A DNA stretch of 64,000 bases, from NCBI RefSeq assembly GCF_004011505.1, contig NZ_SAUN01000001.1, positions 1 to 64,000 of the forward strand, in the 5' to 3' direction. Of the stretch, positions 43,477 to 52,586 are shown piece after piece (positions within the stretch are counted from its first letter, which is position 1; the number at the start of each line of letters is the position of its first letter). The DNA is from Nonomuraea polychroma. GTDB lineage: Bacteria > Actinomycetota > Actinomycetes > Streptosporangiales > Streptosporangiaceae. A program made the translations under genes and the position numbers. A model generated the notes under the pieces. That model worked only from the letters and a program-made list of their open reading frames with translations, did not search any database and was not told where the DNA came from.

Positions 43477-46208
43477 GCATGGAGATCGTCGTCGTACCTC
43501 ACACGCACTGGGACCGGGAGTGGTACGAGCCGTTCCAGCGTTTCCGGCTGCGCCTGGTGGCGCTGCTGGACGAGGTGCTCGACACGATGGAGCGCGAGCC
43601 CGGCTACCACTTCACCCTCGACGGGCAGCTCGCCTGCGTGGACGACTACCTGGAGGTGCGGCCGGAGAACCGCGACCGCATCGCCGCGCTGGTCGAGTCG
43701 GGGCGGCTGGCGATCGGGCCGTGGCAGATCCTCCTGGACGAGTTCCTGTGCTCGGGCGAGAACATCGTCCGCAACCTGGAGCTCGGCATGGACCGGGCCG
43801 ACAAGCTCGGCGGGGCGATGCCCGTGGGATACCTGCCCGACATGTTCGGGCACGCGGCGCAGATGCCGCAGATCCTGCGCAAGGCTGGGCTGCTGCACGC
43901 GTGCGTCTACCGTGGCGTGCCGTCCTCCGTCACCACCGACGCCTTCGCCTGGGTCGCCCCCGACGGCACGGCGCTGCGGACCCAATACCTGCCGGCGGGC
44001 GGGTACGGCAACGGCGCCCACCTCTTCTACGACATGGACGGGCTGGCCGGGCGGGCGGCCGAGTTCGTCAAGACGATGCGTGCCTGGCATGGCCCCGAAG
44101 GGGACCTGCTGGCCATGTACGGCACCGACCACTCCGCCCCCGTGCGCGGCCTGCCCGAGATGGTGAAGGCGATCGGCGCCCGCATGGACACCTTGTACGG
44201 ATATATCGGGGCCTATTCCGGCGAAGTCGAAGGGCTGCCGCGCGTGCATGGGGAGCTGCGCTCCCATGCCCGGGCCAACATCCTCCCCGGCGTCATCTCC
44301 ATCCGCCCCCACGTCAAGCAGGCCATGGGCCGCGCCGAACGTATGGTCGAGCGCTACGCCGAGCCGCTGGCCGCGCTCTGGGGCGGCGAGTGGCCCGGGC
44401 GCTTCCTCGACATGGCATGGTGGCGGCTGGTGGACGCCAGCGGGCACGACTCGGTGACCGGCTGCGGCGTGGACGAGACCGCTCAGCAGGTGGCCGCCCG
44501 CATCGCCGAGGCCGAACATCTCGGGCAGGCCGTTCGCGACATGGTGACCGCCCGGCTGGCGGCCGCCGTGCCGTCGGACGGGGTGCTCGTCGTCAACCCC
44601 ACGCCCGATGTGCGCAGCGGCATCGTGATCGTGGACGTGGCCGGGACCGACCCGCTCGTGGACGCCTCGGGCGAGCCGGTGCCGACGCAGCCGCTGGAGT
44701 ACGCGCCCACGCTGCTGCTCGACGCGGAAATGGACCCCGCCACGGCGCTGACGTTCGTCCACGGGACAGAGCTCTACGGGCAGCACATCACCGGCTGGGC
44801 GGTCGAGGACGGCACGCTGACGTTCACGGTGGCACGCGAGACCTCGGTCGTCTTCGACGTGGCCGGCCTGCGCCGCGAAGCGCTCGACGGTGTGACCCGC
44901 GTGCGCATCGTCGCCGAGCCCCGGCGTACGGTCGCCGCCATGGTGGAGGTCCCGCCCCTGGGCCACACCAGCCTGCGGCCCCGCCCGCACGGCCAGGTGT
45001 TCTACCCGCCGGTGCCGTCCGGCGGGCTGCCCAACGTCCAGCATCACGCGACGTGCTGGATGGGCTCCGACTCGGCGACCCTGCCGGTGCGGGGGGACGA
45101 GGAGGTGCTGGACAACGGGCTGCTCCGGGTCACGATCAACCGCGACGGCACGCTGACGCTGGTCGGCCAGGACGGCACGACCGTATCGGGGGCGGGCCGC
45201 ATCGTGGACGGCGGCGACGTCGGCGACACTTACAACCACGCGCCTCCGGCGGCGGACCTGATCGTGTCCGAGCCGTCGTCGGTCGAGGTGGAGATGGTCT
45301 GGTCGGGGCCGCTGGTGGCGGTGGCGGACGTGCGGCGCACGTACACGTGGCCGGCCGCGGGCGACGCCCTCGACGGCGCGCCGGAGGTCCCTGCTCTGTC
45401 GAGGGCCTCCCGCACCGAGGAGATCGCCGTCACGACGCGCGTCGAGCTGCGCGCCGGCGAGCCGTTCGTCCGCCTGCACATCAGCTTCGACAACCGCTGC
45501 GACGACCACCGGGTCCGCCTGCACATCCCGCTCCCCGCACCTGCCGCGGAGTCGTACGCCGAAGGCCAGTTCGCGGTCGTCACCCGCGGCCTGACCGCCG
45601 AGGGCGGCTGCGGTGAGACGCCCCTGCCGACCTTCCCCGCCTCGTCATGGGTGGCGGCCGGCGGGGTGGCGGCGCTGCTGGAGCACGTCACGGAGTACGA
45701 GCTGGTGGACGGGGAGCTGGCACTGACCCTGTTGCGCTCGGTCGGCTACCTGTCCCGCAACCGCAACGCCCTCCGCCCCGAACCGGCCGGCCCCCAACTG
45801 CCGACCCCGGCCGCTCAGTCGCGGGGCGTCCGGTCGGTGAGCCTGGCGCTGATGCCGTACGAGTCGTCCTGGGGCGAGGTGGTGCCGCAGGCGGAAGCCT
45901 TCCGTCACGATCTGCTGGTGGTGCCGGGGCTCGGGGATCGTGCTCTTCCGCTGCCCACACCGGCCTCCGGGCTGTCGGTGACGGGGGAGGGCGTGGTGAT
46001 GACCTCGCTCAGGATGCGTGACGACTGGCGGGAGCTCCGCGTGGTCGCCCTGACCCCGGACGACACGGAAGCCGTGATCTCCGGCCACCTCCTGCGGGCA
46101 CGGCACGCCGATCTGCGCGGCCGGCCGGGCGAGTCTCTGGAGGTCACGGACGGGGTGGTGCGGCTGCCCTTGAAGGGCTGGGAGATCGCGACCATCCAGG
46201 TTCGGTAA
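43473..46208 (+). CDS. GH38 alpha-mannosidase
   Basis: Large glycoside hydrolase of 911 residues without a signal peptide, so it acts in the cytoplasm on imported material. The catalytic domain opens PHTHWDREWYEPFQ (zinc ligands at His12 and Asp14). The nucleophile is Asp123 in GYLPDMFGHAAQMPQIL; GTDHSAPV (His220) and SGHDSVTGCGVDE follow. The middle and C-terminal parts are the beta-rich GH38 domains (GLLRVTINRDGTLTL, FVRLHISFDNRCDDHRVRLHI). Retaining hydrolysis of alpha-mannosides is expected. It is the last gene of the importer operon; GTG 43473 overlaps the upstream stop. Confidence 0.93.
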   Translation: MSMEIVVVPHTHWDREWYEPFQRFRLRLVALLDEVLDTMEREPGYHFTLDGQLACVDDYLEVRPENRDRIAALVESGRLAIGPWQILLDEFLCSGENIVRNLELGMDRADKLGGAMPVGYLPDMFGHAAQMPQILRKAGLLHACVYRGVPSSVTTDAFAWVAPDGTALRTQYLPAGGYGNGAHLFYDMDGLAGRAAEFVKTMRAWHGPEGDLLAMYGTDHSAPVRGLPEMVKAIGARMDTLYGYIGAYSGEVEGLPRVHGELRSHARANILPGVISIRPHVKQAMGRAERMVERYAEPLAALWGGEWPGRFLDMAWWRLVDASGHDSVTGCGVDETAQQVAARIAEAEHLGQAVRDMVTARLAAAVPSDGVLVVNPTPDVRSGIVIVDVAGTDPLVDASGEPVPTQPLEYAPTLLLDAEMDPATALTFVHGTELYGQHITGWAVEDGTLTFTVARETSVVFDVAGLRREALDGVTRVRIVAEPRRTVAAMVEVPPLGHTSLRPRPHGQVFYPPVPSGGLPNVQHHATCWMGSDSATLPVRGDEEVLDNGLLRVTINRDGTLTLVGQDGTTVSGAGRIVDGGDVGDTYNHAPPAADLIVSEPSSVEVEMVWSGPLVAVADVRRTYTWPAAGDALDGAPEVPALSRASRTEEIAVTTRVELRAGEPFVRLHISFDNRCDDHRVRLHIPLPAPAAESYAEGQFAVVTRGLTAEGGCGETPLPTFPASSWVAAGGVAALLEHVTEYELVDGELALTLLRSVGYLSRNRNALRPEPAGPQLPTPAAQSRGVRSVSLALMPYESSWGEVVPQAEAFRHDLLVVPGLGDRALPLPTPASGLSVTGEGVVMTSLRMRDDWRELRVVALTPDDTEAVISGHLLRARHADLRGRPGESLEVTDGVVRLPLKGWEIATIQVR

Positions 46209-46301
46209 CCCGCCACCTTGTGATCGTCCACAACGGGCAGGGTCATACTTCGTGTGACCTCCAATTGCCGCAGGTCGGAAGCGTGACGAAGACTGGCCGA
46301 C

Positions 46302-47240
46302 ATGAATATCGGCCCCGTCGACTCCTCGCGGGTCCCGCGTTTCGCGGGGCCCGCCACCTTTGCTCGCCTGCCCCGCCTCGACCAGGTGGAGCGGGCCGAT
46401 GTCGCCGTCGTGGGGGTGCCCTTCGACGCCGGCGTGTCGTACCGGCCGGGTGCGAGGTTCGGGCCGGCCGCCGTCAGGGAGGCGTCCCGGCTGCTGCGGC
46501 CCTACCACCCGGCGCTCGACGTCTCGCCGTTCGAGCGGGTGCAGGTCGCCGACGCCGGGGACATCGCGGCCAATCCGTTCGACATCCCCTCCGCCATCGA
46601 GGCCGTCGAAGAGGCCGCGGGGGCGCTCGACGCGAAGCTCGTCACCATCGGCGGAGATCACACGATCGCGCTGCCGCTGCTGCGGGCCGCCGCCAGGAAG
46701 CACGGTCCCGTCGCGTTGCTGCACTTCGACGCGCATCTCGACACGTGGGACACCTACTTCGGGGCCGAGTACACGCATGGGACGCCGTTCCGGCGGGCCG
46801 TGGAGGAAGGGCTGGTCGACACCGAGGCCCTCAGCCACGTCGGGATCCGGGGGCCGTTGTACGGCAAGAAGGATCTCGAGGATGACCGGCGGCTCGGGTT
46901 CGGGATCCTGACCGCGGCCGATGTGCTGCGGCGCGGGCTGGACGAGGTGGTCGACGTGCTGCGGCAGCGGGTCGGGGATCGGCCGCTGTACGTGTCCGTC
47001 GACATCGACGTGCTCGATCCCGCGCACGCCCCCGGCACCGGGACGCCGGAGGCGGGCGGGCTCACCAGCCGGGAATTGCTGGAGATCCTGCGCGGCCTGG
47101 CCGGGCTCGACCTGGTCGGGGCCGACGTGGTCGAGGTGGCGCCGGCCTACGACCATGCGGAGATCACCTCCATAGCCGCCTCCCACGTGGCGTACGACCT
47201 CGTCAGCTTGCTAGCGATGCAGGAGAAGAAGCAGACATGA
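46302..47240 (+). CDS. speB: Agmatinase-type ureohydrolase
   Basis: Binuclear manganese hydrolase of 312 residues that releases urea from agmatine or another guanidino compound. All metal motifs are present: [16 protein letters not shown] and [34 protein letters not shown] near the active site is usual in agmatinases. Start ATG 46302; it overlaps the NCS1 permease gene by 4 bp. Agmatinase would feed putrescine to the oxidase and dehydrogenase encoded downstream. The neighbouring permease and cyclase leave room for a different guanidino substrate. Confidence 0.85.
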   Translation: MNIGPVDSSRVPRFAGPATFARLPRLDQVERADVAVVGVPFDAGVSYRPGARFGPAAVREASRLLRPYHPALDVSPFERVQVADAGDIAANPFDIPSAIEAVEEAAGALDAKLVTIGGDHTIALPLLRAAARKHGPVALLHFDAHLDTWDTYFGAEYTHGTPFRRAVEEGLVDTEALSHVGIRGPLYGKKDLEDDRRLGFGILTAADVLRRGLDEVVDVLRQRVGDRPLYVSVDIDVLDPAHAPGTGTPEAGGLTSRELLEILRGLAGLDLVGADVVEVAPAYDHAEITSIAASHVAYDLVSLLAMQEKKQT

Positions 47241-48748
47241 GCGGCATCACCGAAATCGAGACTTATGGGGTCGAGCGCATCCCCGACGCCGATCGCACCG
47301 CGCGCCCGCTCGACCTGTTCAGGGTGGCCTTCGGCGGTGCGAACACCTTCGCCACCTGCGTGCTCGGCGCCTTCCCCATCCTGTTCGGCCTGTCGTTCTG
47401 GCAGGGCTTGGCCGCCACGGTGCTCGGGCTGGTGGTCGGGGCGCTGATCCTGGCGCCGCTGTCGTTGTTCGGGCCGCTCAACGGCACCAACAACGCCGTC
47501 TCGTCGTCGGCTCACCTCGGCGTGCACGGGCGGATCGTGGGCTCCTTCCTGTCGCTGCTGACCGCGATCGCGTTCTTCTCGATCTCGGTGTGGTCATCGG
47601 GGGACGCGCTGGTCGGTGGCGCTCACCGGTTGGCGGGGCTGCCCGACAGCGATCTGTCGTACGCCGTCGCGTACGGGATCTTCGCGGTGCTCGTGCTCGT
47701 CGTCTGCGTGTACGGGTTCAGGTTCATGCTGTTCGTCAACAAGATCGCGGTGCTGGCGGCGTCGCTGCTGTTCGTGCTGGGCGCGTTCGCGTTCGCGGGT
47801 GACTTCGACCCGTCCTACCCGGGCGCTCTGCCGCCGGGTGACCCGCTGTTCTTGCCGTCGTTCATCGGGGCGGCGCTGATCGTTTTGTCGAATCCGGTGT
47901 CGTTCGGGGCTTTCCTGGGTGACTGGTCCCGTTACATCCCGGCGAACACGCCCCGCTCCCGGGTGATGGCCGCCGCGTTCCTGTCGCAGATCGCCACCAT
48001 CCTGCCGTTCTTCTTCGGCCTGGCGACGGCGTCGATCATCGCCACCAAGGCCGCCGACTACGTGGATCCGGCCGCGCCCAACTACGTCGGCGGGCTGCTG
48101 GCCGTCTCGCCGGGCTGGTACTTCGTGCCGGTGTGTCTCATCGCGCTCATCGGCGGCATGTCCACGGGAACCACCTCCCTCTACGGCACCGGGCTCGACT
48201 TCTCCAGCGTCTTCCCCCGGTTCTCGCGCGTGCAGGCGACGGTCTTCATCGGCACCCTGTCGATCGTGTTCATCTTCGTGGGCCGTTTCGCCGCGAATCT
48301 CACGCAGAGCATCTCGACGTTCGCGACGCTGATCATCACCTGCACGGCGCCGTGGATGGTGATCATGATGTTGGGTTACGTGACCCGGCGCGGCTGGTAC
48401 GACCCCGACGCCCTCCAGGTCTTCAACCGGCGCCAGCGCGGCGGCCGCTACTGGTTCACGCACGGCTGGAACGGGCGAGGGCTGAGCGCCTGGCTGGTGT
48501 CAGCGGGGCTGGCGCTGATGTTCGTCAATCTGCCGGGGCAGTTCGTCGGGCCGCTCGGAGACCTGGCCGGCGGTGTGGACGTCTCGCTGCCGGTGGGCCT
48601 GGCGGTCGCGGGTCTGCTCTACCTGGCGCTGCTGGCCGTCTTCCCCGAGCCGCGGGAGGTCTACGGTCCCGAGGGGCCGCGGCTGGTCCGGGCGGCCGAC
48701 ACTCCCGTGCTGCCCATCGTGGACGCCGCGGCCGAGCCGGTCACGTGA
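47237..48748 (+). CDS. NCS1-family permease (purine/cytosine permease type)
   Basis: Twelve-helix transporter of 503 residues. NCS1 text includes [69 protein letters not shown], and [19 protein letters not shown]1 carriers move nucleobases, hydantoins, thiamine or related amides with protons or sodium. It sits between a ureohydrolase and a cyclase-family enzyme and overlaps both, so it probably imports their substrate. Confidence 0.92.
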   Translation: MSGITEIETYGVERIPDADRTARPLDLFRVAFGGANTFATCVLGAFPILFGLSFWQGLAATVLGLVVGALILAPLSLFGPLNGTNNAVSSSAHLGVHGRIVGSFLSLLTAIAFFSISVWSSGDALVGGAHRLAGLPDSDLSYAVAYGIFAVLVLVVCVYGFRFMLFVNKIAVLAASLLFVLGAFAFAGDFDPSYPGALPPGDPLFLPSFIGAALIVLSNPVSFGAFLGDWSRYIPANTPRSRVMAAAFLSQIATILPFFFGLATASIIATKAADYVDPAAPNYVGGLLAVSPGWYFVPVCLIALIGGMSTGTTSLYGTGLDFSSVFPRFSRVQATVFIGTLSIVFIFVGRFAANLTQSISTFATLIITCTAPWMVIMMLGYVTRRGWYDPDALQVFNRRQRGGRYWFTHGWNGRGLSAWLVSAGLALMFVNLPGQFVGPLGDLAGGVDVSLPVGLAVAGLLYLALLAVFPEPREVYGPEGPRLVRAADTPVLPIVDAAAEPVT

Positions 48749-49386
48749 TGGAGCTCGTCGACCTGTCGGTGCCGATCGAGACCGGGATGCCCGTCTATCC
48801 GGGCGACCCCGAGGTCTCGGTCGGCCCGGCGCTCACCGTGGCGCGGGACGGCGTCAACGTGCTGGCGCTGCACCTGGGCTCTCAATCGGGCACCCACGTG
48901 GACGCGCCGTTCCACATCGACGACGCGTTGCCTGCGCTGGACGAGCTGCCACTGGAGCGCTTCTGCGGGCCTGCCGTCGTTGTCGATGTCCGGGGCCTGC
49001 CGCCGCGCTCGGCCATCGGGGCGGAGCGTTTCGAGGGTCTGGAGCCGGCGATCGTGCTGGTGGCGACCGGGTGGTCGGCGTACTGGGGTACGGACGCCTA
49101 CCAGGCGCACCCGTTCCTCACCGAGGAGGCCGCGGCGCTGCTCGTCGAGCGCGGGGTCAGGACCGTCGGGATCGACGCGCTGAGCGTGGATCCCACGCCG
49201 GCCCAGGACTTCCCGGCGCACCGGGTGTTGTGCGGGGCGCACGCCGTCATCGCCGAGAACCTGACCGGTCTGGAACGGCTTCTGGACGCACAGCGGCGTG
49301 GCAGGCCGATCGAGGTCTTCATGCTGCCCCTCCGGCTGCCGGGAGCCGACGGGGCGCCCGTGCGGGCGCTCGCGAGGGTCGGTTAG
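48748..49386 (+). CDS. Cyclase-family metal hydrolase (kynurenine formamidase/isatin hydrolase-like)
   Basis: A 212-residue enzyme with the cyclase-family signature HxGTHxDxPxH as LGSQSGTHVDAPFHIDD, and VVDVRGL, FLTEEAAALLVERGVRTVGIDALSVDP, and FPAHRVLCGAHAVIAENLTGL. Family members use Mn or Zn to open amide rings or N-formyl groups. The substrate here should be what the NCS1 carrier brings or what the ureohydrolase makes. TGATG overlap with the permease; 4-bp convergent overlap with the Lrp gene. Confidence 0.88.
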   Translation: MELVDLSVPIETGMPVYPGDPEVSVGPALTVARDGVNVLALHLGSQSGTHVDAPFHIDDALPALDELPLERFCGPAVVVDVRGLPPRSAIGAERFEGLEPAIVLVATGWSAYWGTDAYQAHPFLTEEAAALLVERGVRTVGIDALSVDPTPAQDFPAHRVLCGAHAVIAENLTGLERLLDAQRRGRPIEVFMLPLRLPGADGAPVRALARVG

Positions 49387-49874
49387 CGGGTGCCCCAGGA
49401 GTACGTCTGTTTACGCAGCTTCAGGTACACGAACGACTCCGTGGCCCGTACGGCGGGGATGGCACGGATCTTGCTGAGGATCTCCAGCAGGTGCCCGTCG
49501 CCCTCGCACACCACTTCGACGATGACGTCGAACGAGCCCGCCGTGAGCACGACGTAGTCGATCTCTTCGATGGCCGCCAGCTCGTCCGCCACCGACTCCA
49601 GGTCACCTTCGATGTTGACGCCTATCATCGCCTGCCGGGGGAAGCCCAGGGTGAGGGGATCGGTGACCGCGACGATCTGCATCACGCCGGCGTCCTGCAG
49701 CCGCTGCACGCGCTGGCGTACCGCGGCCTCGGACAGGCCCACCGCCTTGCCGATGGCCGCGTACGGCATGCGCCCGTCACGCTGAAGTTGCTCGATGATC
49801 TGTTTCGACAGATCATCGAGCACGACGGGGGCGGCGTTGGCGTTGCCGCGGCGTACGCGGGGCGGCGTCGTCAT
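49383..49874 (-). CDS. Lrp/AsnC-family transcriptional regulator
   Basis: A 163-residue regulator (ATG 49874 behind AGGAGGA). The N-terminal HTH reads LDDLSKQIIEQLQRDGRMPYAAIGKAVGLSEAAVRQRVQRLQDAGVMQIVAVTDP. The RAM ligand-binding domain follows (MIGVNIEGDLESVADELAAIEEIDYVVLTAGSFDVIVEVVCEG). It is divergent from the dehydrogenase-pot operon and convergent with the speB operon, the usual place for a local regulator of amine or amino-acid use. Confidence 0.9.
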   Translation of the reverse strand: MTTPPRVRRGNANAAPVVLDDLSKQIIEQLQRDGRMPYAAIGKAVGLSEAAVRQRVQRLQDAGVMQIVAVTDPLTLGFPRQAMIGVNIEGDLESVADELAAIEEIDYVVLTAGSFDVIVEVVCEGDGHLLEILSKIRAIPAVRATESFVYLKLRKQTYSWGTR

Positions 49875-50075
49875 CGAGAGGAATCCTCCTAGCGGTCCGG
49901 CGTTACGGGGGCGTTCCCGCTGGATTGCCGTCCTGGTGCGACATGTTGTCAGTTCTCGGCAGTCTGTCAAGCGAATTCGTAGCAATTTGGTATCTTCACC
50001 ACGAAATCCCTTGTCCGGATGCTTTCACTCTGTCAGAGTCGCGGCATCTCAGCCCACTCACGAGGAGGTCAGACC
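49875..50075. promoter_or_regulatory. Divergent promoter region of lrp-like gene and ALDH-pot operon
   Basis: The 201-bp region between the Lrp-type gene and the TTG start at 50076 is less G+C-rich than its surroundings. It holds a 13-bp perfect palindrome ACTCTG-T-CAGAGT (50027-50039) and AT-rich text around 49972-50008 (GAATTCGTAGCAATTTGG), where the promoters are likely. The palindrome is a candidate Lrp-type or repressor site; I could not define -35/-10 boxes with confidence. Confidence 0.45.
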
Positions 50076-51509
50076 TTGACCACCCGTCTGCAGAACTACA
50101 TCAACGGTGAGTTCGTGGACGCGAAGAGCGGCCAGTTCTCCGACATCATCGACCCGTGCACGGGTGAGGCCTTCGTGCAGGCCCCTGTCTCGGGACCCGA
50201 GGATGTCGATGCCGCCTTCGCCGCCGCGGCCGCCGCGTTCGACTCGTGGGGCAGGACCACCCCGGGGGAGCGGGCCAACCTGCTGCTCAAGGTCGCCGAC
50301 GCCATCGACGCGCGGGCCGACGAGATCAACGAGGCCGAGTGCCGCAACACCGGCAAGCCGCGCGCCCGCATGGCCGAGGACGAGACGCCCATCGCCGCCG
50401 ACCACTTCCGCTTCTTCGCGGGGGCGGCACGCACGCTCGAAGGGCCCACGGCCGGCGAGTTCCTCGCCGAGCACACCAGCGTCATCAGGCACGAGCCGAT
50501 CGGCGTGGTCGGGCAGGTCACGCCGTGGAACTACCCGATGATGATGGCGGTGTGGAAGATCGCGCCGGCGCTCGCGGCCGGTAACACGGTCGTGCTCAAG
50601 CCGTCCGACACCACCCCGCTCTCCACGCTCAAGCTCGCCGAGATCCTCGGCGAGGTGCTGCCGGCGGGCGTCTTCAACGTCGTCACCGGCGACCGCGAGA
50701 CCGGCGCGCTCGTGGTGAGCCACCCGACGGCGTCCATGGTCGCGATCACCGGCTCGGTCGGCGCGGGCATGTCGGTGGCCAAGAGCGCCGCCGACGACCT
50801 CAAGCGGGTGCACCTGGAGCTCGGCGGCAAGGCGCCGGTCGTGGTCTTCGACGACGTCAAGGACCTGCGCAAGGCCGCCGCCGACATCGCCACCGCGGGC
50901 CTCTACAACGCCGGCCAGGACTGCACCGCCGCCTGCCGGGTGCTGGTGCAGGAGAGCGTGCACGACGAGTTCGTGGCCGCGCTGACCGAGGCCGCCGCCG
51001 GCACCGTGACCGGCGGCCTGGACAACGAGGACGCGCTGTACGGGCCGCTCAACAACGAGAACCAGCTGGCCAAGGTCCAGGGCTTCATCGAGCGGGTCCC
51101 CGCCCACGCCAAGGTCCTCACCGGTGGGCAGCGGGTCGGCGACAAGGGCTACTTCTTCGCGCCGACGGTGGTGGACGGGCTCAAGCAGGACGACGAGATG
51201 GTGCAGAACGAGGTCTTCGGGCCCGTGATCACCGTACAGACGTTCACCGACGAGGCCGACGCCCTCGCCAAGGCCAACGACGTCAAGTACGGCCTGAGCG
51301 GCTCGGTCTGGACGTCCGACCACGGCCGGGCGATGCGCATGTCGAACCGGCTCGACTTCGGCGTGGTCTGGGTCAACACGCACATCCCGTTCGTGTCGGA
51401 GATGCCGCACGGCGGCTTCAAGCACTCCGGCTACGGCAAGGATCTGTCCGTCTTCGGCCTGCACGACTACACCAGGGTCAAGCACGTCATGCACTACATC
51501 GGTGAATAG
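50076..51509 (+). CDS. Gamma-aminobutyraldehyde dehydrogenase
   Basis: NAD-dependent aldehyde dehydrogenase of 477 residues. I choose TTG 50076 (MTTRLQNYINGEFVDA) since GAGGAGG lies 7 bases upstream and family members begin this way. Glu248 (LELGGKAPVV) and nucleophile Cys283 (NAGQDCTA) are in place; TPWNYPMMMAVWKIAPALAAGN and FGPVITVQTF are standard. Wording close to actinobacterial gamma-aminobutyraldehyde dehydrogenases, plus the pot genes and amine oxidase that follow, supports oxidation of 4-aminobutanal to GABA. Confidence 0.9.
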   Translation: MTTRLQNYINGEFVDAKSGQFSDIIDPCTGEAFVQAPVSGPEDVDAAFAAAAAAFDSWGRTTPGERANLLLKVADAIDARADEINEAECRNTGKPRARMAEDETPIAADHFRFFAGAARTLEGPTAGEFLAEHTSVIRHEPIGVVGQVTPWNYPMMMAVWKIAPALAAGNTVVLKPSDTTPLSTLKLAEILGEVLPAGVFNVVTGDRETGALVVSHPTASMVAITGSVGAGMSVAKSAADDLKRVHLELGGKAPVVVFDDVKDLRKAAADIATAGLYNAGQDCTAACRVLVQESVHDEFVAALTEAAAGTVTGGLDNEDALYGPLNNENQLAKVQGFIERVPAHAKVLTGGQRVGDKGYFFAPTVVDGLKQDDEMVQNEVFGPVITVQTFTDEADALAKANDVKYGLSGSVWTSDHGRAMRMSNRLDFGVVWVNTHIPFVSEMPHGGFKHSGYGKDLSVFGLHDYTRVKHVMHYIGE

Positions 51510-51515
51510 CACACG

Positions 51516-52577
51516 ATGACCAGTGCCATCGAGCTAGAGAACGTCGTCAAGGAATACCTCTCTCACGGCGAGGTGGTCCAGGCCGTCAAGGGTGTCTCGC
51601 TGGACATCGCCGAGGGGGAGTTCTTCTCCCTCCTCGGCCCGTCCGGCTGCGGCAAGACCACGACCATGCGGATGATCGCCGGCTTCGAGGCCCCGACGAA
51701 GGGCCTGGTGAAGCTGCACGGCCAGGACGTCACGAACGTCCCGCCGAACAAGCGCGACGTCAACATGGTCTTCCAGTCCTACGCGCTCTTCCCGCACATG
51801 AGCGTCTGGGACAACGTGGCGTTCGGGCTCAAGCAGCGCAAGACGCCGCAGGAGGAGATCAAGCGGCGGGTCGGCGAGATGCTGGAGATCGTCGACCTGA
51901 CCGGCAGGGAGAAGCGCCGGCCGCGCGAGATGTCCGGCGGCCAGCAGCAGCGGGTGGCGCTGGCCAGGGCCCTGGTCAACCGGCCGCGGGCGCTGCTGCT
52001 CGACGAGCCCCTCGGGGCGCTCGACCTCAAGCTGCGCCAGGCCATGCAGATCGAGCTCAAGCGCATCCAGCGCGAGGTCGGCATCACCTTCGTGTACGTC
52101 ACCCACGACCAGAACGAGGCGCTCACCATGAGCGACCGCATCGCCGTCATGAACGACGGCCTGGTCGAGCAGCTCGCGGGGCCGCGCGAGATCTACGAGC
52201 GGCCCGCGACCGCGTTCGTGGCCGGTTTCATCGGCACCTCCAACCTGCTGGCGGGCACGGCCACGGCCGGTGAGCTGAAGATCGCCGGTGGCCGGGTGCT
52301 GGTGCCGGGGCAGGAGGGCGACGTGACGGTGACCGTGCGCCCGGAGAAGATCACCATCGGCACGGACGAGCCCGTGAACGGCGTGAGCTCCGTCCGCGGC
52401 ACCGTGGCCGAGGTCGTCTACCTGGGCACCTACAACAGCTACGCCGTGAGCCTCGCTGACGGGGCCGAGGTCACGGTGTTCCAGCAGAACGCGCATGACG
52501 CCACGGCCACGGCGGAGCGGGGCGACTCCGTGTGGCTGTCCTGGCAGGCGCAGCACTCATACGTGATTGGAAGTTGA
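51516..52577 (+). CDS. potA: Polyamine ABC importer ATPase PotA
   Basis: ATPase of 353 residues: Walker [31 protein letters not shown], signature [15 protein letters not shown], Walker [13 protein letters not shown]-loop VTHDQNEAL, and a TOBE domain near the end ([12 protein letters not shown]). The [18 protein letters not shown] text is typical of PotA. It starts 6 bases after the dehydrogenase stop and precedes potD, so import and oxidation are co-expressed. Confidence 0.92.
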   Translation: MTSAIELENVVKEYLSHGEVVQAVKGVSLDIAEGEFFSLLGPSGCGKTTTMRMIAGFEAPTKGLVKLHGQDVTNVPPNKRDVNMVFQSYALFPHMSVWDNVAFGLKQRKTPQEEIKRRVGEMLEIVDLTGREKRRPREMSGGQQQRVALARALVNRPRALLLDEPLGALDLKLRQAMQIELKRIQREVGITFVYVTHDQNEALTMSDRIAVMNDGLVEQLAGPREIYERPATAFVAGFIGTSNLLAGTATAGELKIAGGRVLVPGQEGDVTVTVRPEKITIGTDEPVNGVSSVRGTVAEVVYLGTYNSYAVSLADGAEVTVFQQNAHDATATAERGDSVWLSWQAQHSYVIGS

Positions 52578-52586
52578 TAGCACCCC

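Noticed and set aside
43431..45524. 697-codon minus-strand frame and a long second plus frame across the GH38 gene
   Set aside because: Both are shadows of the 911-residue mannosidase, which has all catalytic motifs.
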